From contig NZ_JH600070.1 in the NCBI RefSeq assembly GCF_000245015.1, forward strand, positions 2,899,511 to 2,963,510: a stretch of 64,000 nt of DNA, written 5' to 3'. The stretch's first letter is position 1. Each line of letters starts with the position of its first letter. Positions 37,886-46,231 of the stretch are shown one piece after another. Source of the stretch: Beggiatoa alba B18LD. GTDB lineage: Bacteria > Pseudomonadota > Gammaproteobacteria > Beggiatoales > Beggiatoaceae. The notes below the pieces were generated by a model, which was not told the origin of the DNA, ran no database searches, and saw nothing but the letters and a program-made list of their open reading frames with translations. Both the position numbers and the translations under genes were made by a program.

Positions 37886-38112
37886 AAAGCGACAGCCTGA
37901 TATTCTCAATCAAATAGTCATCTGTACGCCCATCTGTTAAAATAGCTAACGTAAGAGAAAGCCTAAAAAACTGCGTATTTACTGCTCATAAAACACCGCA
38001 AAAACTCATTTAAACTTACGTTACGCTATTACACAAACACATACCCCGCAGATTATTCAATCACCTATCGTTATTCCCCATTGCGATATCCATCGCACCT
38101 TATTTGGTTTAA

Positions 38113-39524
<1,412 letters not shown>

Positions 39525-39527
<3 letters not shown>

Positions 39528-40150
39528 ATTACTTACCGCACATAAAACAACCGTTACATCATCAGGTAATTGTCCAGAAGGATAACGGACTAACGCGATT
39601 AATTGTTGAGCACATTGCATTAATTCACTGGTTTTATTCAGTTGCTTTACAATGGTATCGGTTGCTTTACAATGGTATCGACGGAAAGGTATTTAACTAA
39701 ACCATCTGATGCAATTAATAAAAAACCTGTTGTTAATTGATGATTAAAAGCTGTTAGTGTTGCATTTCCAGAACCTAATAATGGTTTACGTTGTTGTTGC
39801 TGAGTGAGATCATAAACCTCGTTACCATTGATTAACCACGTTGCGGAATCTCCAACACTAGCACCAATTAATTGATTTTTATGTATCTGCAATACAATCG
39901 CAGTCGTTTCTCCTGCGGTTTTATCTTGTGCAATTTGTTGGTCTAACCGTTGTAAAAAAATACTGGGATGCTCATTTGTTATTTGTTGTACCGCATCAAT
40001 AACAAACTGCGCGGCTTGTGCGCCACCACTACATCCACCTGCGCCATCAGCAAGTCCTATTATCAATGTTTCTGCATTGCGTTGAATAACACAAGCCCGA
40101 TCTTGATTTTCGATATTGCTACTATCCGTTGCAATAGCGTAATACATCAT
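39525..40150 (-). pseudogene. PP2C-family protein phosphatase, frameshifted by a 20-bp tandem duplication
   Basis: The PP2C N-terminus is clear from the ATG at 40150 (GGGGGAG ribosome site): YAIATDSSNIENQDRACV, LIIGLADGAGGCSGG and LLIASDGLVKYL. At 39641-39680 two identical 20-bp copies lie head to tail; because 20 is not a multiple of three, the frame ends early at 39647. Removing one copy restores 201 residues ending SGQLPDDVTVVLCAVSN, including the conserved metal-binding DD of PP2C, and the stop at 39525-39527. The intact protein would dephosphorylate Ser/Thr. As written, the C-terminal metal motif is lost. Recent mutation, phase variation or sequence error are all possible. Confidence 0.85.
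39641..39680. repeat. 20-bp perfect tandem duplication inside PP2C gene
   Basis: Two adjacent identical copies of GTTGCTTTACAATGGTATCG. Such a direct repeat can be lost by replication slippage, which would repair the frame. Confidence 0.95.
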
Positions 40151-40182
40151 TTCTCCCCCTTCCTTCTTTATCACTACCCAAT

Positions 40183-40305
40183 TTTTGCTCGTTACCAAGC
40201 TTCACTGGGTAATGCCGACTCGCCAAGCTCTGCTTGGCTTGTACTTGAATGTTTCAATCTTAAGTCTGCTTGTATTCGGCAAGCGACGCTTGGTAACGAG
40301 CAAAA
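40183..40305. repeat. Separate palindromic repeat with 18-bp arms
   Basis: TTTTGCTCGTTACCAAGC (40183-40200) and GCTTGGTAACGAGCAAAA (40288-40305) are perfect complements, with smaller hairpins inside (GCCAAGCTCTGCTTGGC). It is not related to the nested-palindrome family that starts next to it. Confidence 0.8.
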
Positions 40306-40310
40306 ACAGA

Positions 40311-40507
40311 GACCTGCTAGGTTTTCAAAACCTAGCAGGTCTTTTTTGTCTGAATCAGAATTTTCAAAATTAACAGGATTTAAACCCCTTAAACCAAGAA
40401 ATTAATGCGAATCACGCTTTTTAATTCTGCTAATTCTGAAAATTCTGTGAATTCTGATTCAGACAAGCTGTTGTCTTTTTTAAAAGAAACTTGCTGAATT
40501 CAGGTTA
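40311..40507. repeat. Nested-palindrome repeat, lacking left terminal repeat
   Basis: Core GACCTGCTAGG...CCTAGCAGGTC (40311-40341) with T6, arm from GTCTGAATCAG at 40348, closing arm to CTGATTCAGAC at 40464, and right end CTTGCTGAATTCAGGTTA at 40490-40507. The terminal TTA is the stop codon of the small gene on the minus strand. Confidence 0.88.
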
Positions 40508-40759
40508 TTTGCGATTAATTACAATATCATTGCCCGCTTGTTGAATAATCACATTGCCTGTCACTGAACCTACCGAGATATTGCCAAATTGTGTTTTTCT
40601 CTCACTGCCCGCTGTTTGCCCACCGCATGCAACTAATTCAGCTTTGACTTCTTCAATTTGTTTACCTAACGCGAATTTATGCGCGGGGCTGGTTTCTAAC
40701 ACCCATGCTTTTTCCAAATCATGTAATTTTTCTTGTAATAAGGTAGTAATTTCATCCAT
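40505..40759 (-). CDS. Small helical/beta protein, adaptor-like, unknown function
   Basis: 84 residues. Residues 1-45 are helical (LQEKLHDLEKAWVLETSPAHKF, EEVKAEL), and the tail repeats a beta pattern rich in Gly, Asn and Val (GNISVGSVTGNVIIQQAGND). Similar helix-plus-GNV proteins occur next to or fused with NTPase and TIR conflict proteins in cyanobacteria and proteobacteria; that is a memory-based resemblance. The stop codon is supplied by the adjacent repeat. On the same strand as the PP2C gene. Confidence 0.6.
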   Translation of the reverse strand: MDEITTLLQEKLHDLEKAWVLETSPAHKFALGKQIEEVKAELVACGGQTAGSERKTQFGNISVGSVTGNVIIQQAGNDIVINRK

Positions 40760-40846
40760 TTTAAAAACCTCTGTTTATGATGTGGTTTAGTACGCAAAAA
40801 TAGCGTATATCTGAACTTCTTTTATAAACAAACCTATTTTTTTATT

Positions 40847-41800
40847 ATGCAATATCTTCCATTTTTCCGCTGTTATTTAATACTTTGCCTCTATTTTCTC
40901 TCTGTCACAATCCACGCGGAACCGCTCAATATTCCTGTTGTTGAAACAATGGTCGAACAAGCCCAATTTCCGCGACAAATCGAGGATGAACAGGGAAAAA
41001 TCGTTCAGATTCCGCGTTATCCGCAACGGATTGTGTCCCAAACATTGGCAACGGATGAAATTTTGTTAGCCTTGACAATACCGAGTCGTTTAATCGCATT
41101 AAGTGGGTTAGCACAAGACCCGCGTTATAGCCTTATCAGTGAAACCGCACAACAAATGCTTGTCCCATTAGCGGGAAATGCGGAACAGATTTTGAGTTTA
41201 CAGCCTGATTTAGTTTTTATTGCCAGTTATAACCGTGCGGAAATGGTGGCGTTGTTAGAAACAAGTCATATTCCGTTAATTCGCTTTAGCCGTTTTGATA
41301 GTATTGAGGATATTCAGCAACATATTCGTGTCATTGGCATGGCAATTGGGGCAGACGTACAAGCAACAACGTTAATTGCAGAGATGAATCAACGGTTAAA
41401 TGCCGTTAAATCGCGGATTCCAGCAGGGAAACCATTACGGGTTTTATCTTATGACTTGGAAGGTTACTCAGCAGGAAAAGGCACTACCTTTGATAATATG
41501 CTTCAGTATGTGAATGCGATTAATGTATTAACAGAACAGGGTATTCAAGGACATACGAAAATTAGTATTGAAAATTTAGCCCTGTGGCAACCTGACGTTA
41601 TTATCAGTGGGACAAGTGCCGATAAGATTGAGCAGACGCGCCAGCAGTTGCAGGACAATATATTGATTGCACAAACAAAAGCGGGACAGTCAGGGCAGAT
41701 TATTGTATTAGATAATCGTTATTTACTCTCTGTTTCTCATCATATCGTCACAGGGGTTGAACAGCTTGCACAAGCGTTATATCCCGCAGTACATGAATAA
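40847..41800 (+). CDS. Periplasmic metal/cobalamin/haem-type ABC substrate-binding protein
   Basis: 317 residues. Signal peptide (about 1-24, LSVTIHA), then the class III binding fold: RIVSQTLATDEILLAL, LQPDLVFIASYNRAE, LIRFSRFDSIEDI and a long connecting helix. It resembles BtuF/HutB/FhuD-like proteins for iron chelates, haem or cobalamin. No permease or ATPase gene is adjacent, so the transporter is elsewhere. The M16 peptidase gene follows within 75 bp. Confidence 0.8.
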   Translation: MQYLPFFRCYLILCLYFLSVTIHAEPLNIPVVETMVEQAQFPRQIEDEQGKIVQIPRYPQRIVSQTLATDEILLALTIPSRLIALSGLAQDPRYSLISETAQQMLVPLAGNAEQILSLQPDLVFIASYNRAEMVALLETSHIPLIRFSRFDSIEDIQQHIRVIGMAIGADVQATTLIAEMNQRLNAVKSRIPAGKPLRVLSYDLEGYSAGKGTTFDNMLQYVNAINVLTEQGIQGHTKISIENLALWQPDVIISGTSADKIEQTRQQLQDNILIAQTKAGQSGQIIVLDNRYLLSVSHHIVTGVEQLAQALYPAVHE

Positions 41801-41872
41801 TTGTTTAACTTGGTTTTCTGTGAAATAGCCCAATTAATCCACCGCATTCATGACAGCCATAAGGAGCGGAAA

Positions 41873-43273
41873 ATGCAGTTTCGCCATTTACTATCTTTTT
41901 TACCCGTGGGCTTATTGTGTTTGAATACGCCATTGCTCGCGGCAGATTTAGACCCCCAAGAATTTAAATTAGACAATGGGTTAACCATTATTGTTAAGCC
42001 CGACCATCGTTCGCCCATCGTCACCAGTCAAATTTGGTATAAAGTCGGGGCAAGTTATGAACCTGCTGGATTAACGGGCGTTTCGCATTTTTTAGAGCAT
42101 TTATTGTTTAAAGGCACTGCAAAGCATCCTACGGGTGAGTTTTCCCGCATCATGTCGGAAAATGGCGCATCACAAAATGCGTTTACCAGTACAGACTTTA
42201 CCGCATTTTTTCAAACCTTAGAAAAAAGCCGTTTAGCGATTAGCTTTGAGTTAGAAGCCGATAGAATGCGCAATTTGTTATTTGATGCGACAGAGTTAGA
42301 GAAAGAAAAACAGGTTGTGATGGAAGAACGGCGTAATCGTACAGATGATGAGCCAAATAGTTTATTGTTGGAGCATTTCCGTACTGTTGCCTATACCAAT
42401 AGTCCTTATCAAAATCCTGTTGTGGGTTGGATGAGTGATATTGAGAATTATCAAGTAGCGGATGTAAAAGCATGGTATCAGCGGTGGTACGCACCAAATA
42501 ATGCAACGTTGGTTGTTGCGGGTGATGTAGAACCACAAGCAGTATTTACTTTAGTAAAACAATATTTTGCCGATTTAAAGCCGAGTGAGATTGTGCCACC
42601 GCCTGTGCGTCCAGAAGTGGAACAGTTAGGCGAGCGACGGATTGTCGTTAAACGTCCTGCAAAATTGCCTGTAATTGTCATGGGGTATAAAGTCCCTTCG
42701 TTAAAAACGATTGCACCTGAACAGGTTACGGATGTTTATGCCTTAGAAGTATTAGCATATATCTTAAGTGGGGGCGATAGTTCGCGCTTAACACGGGAAT
42801 TAGTTCGTGGTCAGGAAATTGCGAGCAGTGCGGGGGCTGGTTATGAATTGTTGAACCGTTTAGAAGGTTTATTTACTTTTAGCGGTGTACCAACACAGCA
42901 ACATAATTTAAGTGAGTTAGAAACCGCTTTCCGTCAACAAGTGAAGCAAGTACAAACAACATTAGTCAGTCCTGAAGAGTTGACGCGAGTTAAGAATTTG
43001 TTAGTAGCGAGTACAGTCTATGAACAAGATTCAGTTTTTTATCAAGCCATGAAGTTGGGTACGTGGGCAACGGTGGGCTTAGATTGGCGGTTATCGGCGG
43101 ATTATACCAAGAACCTCAAAGCCGTTACGGCAGAGCAAATTCAAGCAGTGGCAAAAAAATATCTGGTGGATGAGCATTTAACCGTTGGACTATTAGAGCC
43201 TTTGCCAATTGAAAGCGATGCGTCACCCGCAGGCGCATTACCCGCTACCGCCACACAAGGAGTGATGCAATGA
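41873..43273 (+). CDS. M16 zinc peptidase, catalytic subunit
   Basis: About 466 residues from the ATG at 41873 (AAGGAG ribosome site); a longer frame starts at 41801. Signal peptide (about 1-23), then zinc motif HFLEHLLFKGT (HxxEH) and the distal Glu in ELEKEKQVVMEERR. It is a periplasmic processing-peptidase-like enzyme. Its stop overlaps the start of the second M16 gene by four bases (ATGA), the standard pairing of an active and an inactive subunit. Confidence 0.92.
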   Translation: MQFRHLLSFLPVGLLCLNTPLLAADLDPQEFKLDNGLTIIVKPDHRSPIVTSQIWYKVGASYEPAGLTGVSHFLEHLLFKGTAKHPTGEFSRIMSENGASQNAFTSTDFTAFFQTLEKSRLAISFELEADRMRNLLFDATELEKEKQVVMEERRNRTDDEPNSLLLEHFRTVAYTNSPYQNPVVGWMSDIENYQVADVKAWYQRWYAPNNATLVVAGDVEPQAVFTLVKQYFADLKPSEIVPPPVRPEVEQLGERRIVVKRPAKLPVIVMGYKVPSLKTIAPEQVTDVYALEVLAYILSGGDSSRLTRELVRGQEIASSAGAGYELLNRLEGLFTFSGVPTQQHNLSELETAFRQQVKQVQTTLVSPEELTRVKNLLVASTVYEQDSVFYQAMKLGTWATVGLDWRLSADYTKNLKAVTAEQIQAVAKKYLVDEHLTVGLLEPLPIESDASPAGALPATATQGVMQ

Positions 43274-44571
43274 GAAAATTACAGGGCTTGATATTTAGCT
43301 TCATGTTGTTCTGTGTGCCTGTTTGGGCAATGAATGACATTCAACACTGGACAACCAGCAACGGCGCACGGGTTTATTTTGTGCCTGCGCCTGAATTACC
43401 CATTATTGATATGGTTGTCGTTTTTAATGCGGGCAGTGTGCACGATGGGGAAAAAGACGGATTAGCCTTATTAACCAATGGCTTGTTAAATGAAGGGGCG
43501 GGCGGTTTATCTGCCAATGAGATTGCAGAGCGATTTGATAATGTTGGGGCAAATTTTGGCAATGATTTAGATGCAGAAATGTCGCAATTGTCATTACGCA
43601 GTTTAACGGAATCTAGCCAATTAGAACCTGCATTAGCCTTATTCGCTAACGTGTTGGCAAACCCTGATTTCCCAGCCCAAGCGGTTGAACGGGTAAGACA
43701 ACAAATTTTATTAGGGATAGAAAGCGAGGAGCAATCCCCCAGTGAAATCGCAGCCCGCGCTTTTCAAAAAGCGACTTTTGCCAATCATCCGTATGCAAAT
43801 CCTTTAAAAGGCACAATGGAAAGCGTTAAGGCGTTAACGATTGAAGATATTAAAGCTTTTTATCAACGTTATTATGTCGCTAGTAATGCAGTGATTGCCT
43901 TAGTGGGTGCAATAGACCGTGCACAAGCGGAACAACTTGCTGAATCTGTTGTAAAACAACTGCCAAAAGGAGAAGCCGCCCCCGCGTTGCCCCCAGTCAC
44001 GGATTTAACTGAGGCGAAAACATTGCATATTCCCTATCCATCCTCACAAACGCATGTTTTAGTGGGTCAACCCAGCCATTCACGCCATGACCCTGATTAT
44101 TTTGCGTTATATGTAGGCAATCACATTTTAGGTGGTAATGGTTTAGTGTCGCGGGTATCGCAAGAAGTGCGGGAAAAACGCGGTTTAGCCTATAGTGCCT
44201 ATAGCTATTTCTTGCCCTTAGAAGAACGGGGCGCGTTTATAGCGGGTTTACAAACACGTAACGATAAAGCCGATGAGGCTTTAACTGTCTTACGCACCAC
44301 GTTAAAAACCTTTATTCAAGAAGGGGTAAGCCCTGAAGAGTTAGAAGCGGCGAAGAAAAATATTACAGGTGGTTTCCCATTGCGGATTGGAAGTAATGCA
44401 AAAATTGTCAATTACTTAGCAACAATTGGCTTTTATCAATTGCCTTTAGACCATTTACAAAAGTTTAATGCACGAGTAGAAGCTGTGACGGTTGAAGGAA
44501 TTCGTAAAGCATTTCAAAGCCATTTACAAGCGGATAAACAAGTGATTATCACCGTTGGCGGTGGAAAATAG
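43270..44571 (+). CDS. M16 peptidase-like protein, non-catalytic subunit
   Basis: 433 residues. Signal peptide (about 1-20). The HxxEH motif is replaced (GLALLTNGLLNEGA), while the C-terminal substrate-binding region with KRGLAYSAYS-like residues (EKRGLAYSAYSYF) is present. It would form the substrate-holding half of a heterodimer with the upstream gene. Translationally coupled (4-bp overlap). Confidence 0.92.
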   Translation: MRKLQGLIFSFMLFCVPVWAMNDIQHWTTSNGARVYFVPAPELPIIDMVVVFNAGSVHDGEKDGLALLTNGLLNEGAGGLSANEIAERFDNVGANFGNDLDAEMSQLSLRSLTESSQLEPALALFANVLANPDFPAQAVERVRQQILLGIESEEQSPSEIAARAFQKATFANHPYANPLKGTMESVKALTIEDIKAFYQRYYVASNAVIALVGAIDRAQAEQLAESVVKQLPKGEAAPALPPVTDLTEAKTLHIPYPSSQTHVLVGQPSHSRHDPDYFALYVGNHILGGNGLVSRVSQEVREKRGLAYSAYSYFLPLEERGAFIAGLQTRNDKADEALTVLRTTLKTFIQEGVSPEELEAAKKNITGGFPLRIGSNAKIVNYLATIGFYQLPLDHLQKFNARVEAVTVEGIRKAFQSHLQADKQVIITVGGGK

Positions 44572-44597
44572 CCATTTCTTTGGCACACATCGCCATA

Positions 44598-44794
44598 GAC
44601 CTGCTAGGTTTTGAAAATCTAGCAGGTCTTTTTTTGTCTGAATCAGGATTTTCAGGATTAACAGAATTTAAAACCCTTAACCCAAAAATTTAAGGTGAAT
44701 CACGCTTTTTAATTCTGCTAATTCTGAAAATTCTGTGAATTCTGATTCAGACAAGCTGTTGTCTTTTTTAAAAGAAATTCGCAGAACTCAGACT
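44598..44794. repeat. Nested-palindrome repeat, tandem copy 1
   Basis: Core 44598-44628 (one arm mismatch, AATCTAGC), T7, arm from GTCTGAATCAGG at 44636, shared spacer (CCCTTAACCCAAAAATTTAA) and closing arm to CTGATTCAGAC at 44752. Right terminal repeat TTCGCAGAACTCAG is slightly decayed. It starts 26 bp after the M16 gene stop and is followed within 12 bp by another copy. Confidence 0.88.
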
Positions 44795-44805
44795 ACTTAA
44801 CCTGA

Positions 44806-45018
44806 ACTTGAGTTCGGCGAGTTTTATAAAATAAAACAGAGACCTGCTAGGTTTTGAAAACCTAGCAGGTCTTTTTTTGTCTGAATCAGGATTAACAGAA
44901 TTTAAAACTCTTAACCCAAAAATTTAAGGTGAATCATGCTTTTTAATTCTGAAAATTCTGTGAATTCTGATTCAGACAAGCTGTTGTCTTTTTTAAAAGA
45001 AGCTCGCCGAACTCAGAC
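44806..45018. repeat. Nested-palindrome repeat, tandem copy 2
   Basis: Left end ACTTGAGTTCGGCGAG (44806-44821), core GACCTGCTAGG...CCTAGCAGGTC (44841-44871), T7, the paired arms, and right end CTCGCCGAACTCAG at 45003. It ends three bases before the persulfide dioxygenase stop codon on the minus strand. Confidence 0.9.
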
Positions 45019-45021
45019 TAC

Positions 45022-45765
45022 TTACAACGTTGCACAAAACTTCTGATATTCATCTAAAACTTGTGGAGAACACGCCCCGCATTGTTTATTACTGGGCACT
45101 GCAAATGCCATTTTGCGCGGGTTTGGCAACTCCAACTTATTCATTAAAGCAATAAAATCTTGTTTGCTCCGCTGTTGTCCTAAACGCGGATTACGTCGCT
45201 TTTCCTGTCCGATACTGCTGACAAAACGCCCATCATAATCATGTGCAGGATACACAAGCGTTTCATCAGGCAAGCTAAAAAACTTCTGATGAATACTGTC
45301 ATATAATTGCGCGGGGTCTCCACCTTGGAAATCAGTACGCCCACAGCCATCAATCAATAAAGCATCGCCTGTAAACAATAATGTCTGAATGTCTCCCGCA
45401 ACAAGATAAGCATAATGCGTAGGCGTATGACCGGGGGTGTGTAACGGCTGAATACGAATATCCCCCATTTCTAATGGTGTTCCCTCTGTGATGGCAATAT
45501 CGGCACAACTTAATTGGTCTAACGCGGCGACGGCAATCAACGAACCTGTTAGCTGACGCAATTGATACCCACCGCTTAAATGGTCTGCATGAATATGTGT
45601 TTCTAACGTATAACGTAGCGTTAAACCCAATTGCTGTAAAACGCTGATGTCACGTTCAACCGTTTCTAAGACTGGGTCAATTAATATCGCTGTTTTAGTC
45701 CGTGAACATCCTAACAAATAGGTATAAGTCGCAGAAATAGGCTCGAACAGTTGACGAAAAATCAT
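45022..45765 (-). CDS. ETHE1-type persulfide dioxygenase (MBL fold)
   Basis: 247 residues. Metallo-beta-lactamase motifs THIHADHLSGG, HTPGHTPTH and FTGDALLIDGCGRTDF with the downstream DPAQLYDSI and YPAHDY match ETHE1/SdoA enzymes, which oxidise glutathione persulfide to sulfite with one iron. This fits a sulfur oxidiser. Rhodanese domain absent. Single gene, with a repeat element directly at its 3' end. Confidence 0.88.
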   Translation of the reverse strand: MIFRQLFEPISATYTYLLGCSRTKTAILIDPVLETVERDISVLQQLGLTLRYTLETHIHADHLSGGYQLRQLTGSLIAVAALDQLSCADIAITEGTPLEMGDIRIQPLHTPGHTPTHYAYLVAGDIQTLLFTGDALLIDGCGRTDFQGGDPAQLYDSIHQKFFSLPDETLVYPAHDYDGRFVSSIGQEKRRNPRLGQQRSKQDFIALMNKLELPNPRKMAFAVPSNKQCGACSPQVLDEYQKFCATL

Positions 45766-46231
45766 GATAACACCTCCTGTATATCACTCGTCCGCCCGCG
45801 TTTAATCAATAAAAACACACCCTAACGCCTTATCGTGACAAGCAATATCAGTAATTATTAATATACTGATGAATATGACGGCAAACTAACAGGAGATCAA
45901 GTTTAAAAGTTAAATGAATCTTGGACTATAATGAATTGTTTTGTATATATTCTTTTTTGTAAGGGTAATTAAGCGGAAAATTGCAGGATACTTATTTTCT
46001 TCTATCAAGAATAACGAAATATTAAAAATTAATAATATTTATAAGTAGATGAAATAAAGATTTTATAAGTAACCACTTTTTAAAATAACGCAATAACTCA
46101 AAAACGGCACAAGGATTGCGTCTAGCATGATAGAACCTTGTTATAAAGCACGTTGATCGCTAGTTCTACAATAATAATTAAATACTATTTTGTATTGAGT
46201 AGGTTACCACATTGCTATTTTTAAAGAGATA
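45766..46231. other. 466-bp divergent intergenic region
   Basis: AT-rich region between the divergent persulfide dioxygenase and FimX-like genes. A -10-like TATAAT at 45927-45932 on the plus strand has no good -35. No repeat, coding frame or RNA gene is evident. Confidence 0.3.

Noticed and set aside
39647-40198. PP2C frame taken as an intact 183-residue gene starting at 40198
   Set aside because: The start lies in repeat sequence without a ribosome site, and the end is caused by the 20-bp duplication; the ATG at 40150 and the stop at 39525 fit the family better.
40185-40405. Short plus-strand frames over 40185-40405
   Set aside because: They lie inside two palindromic repeats and lack a ribosome site.
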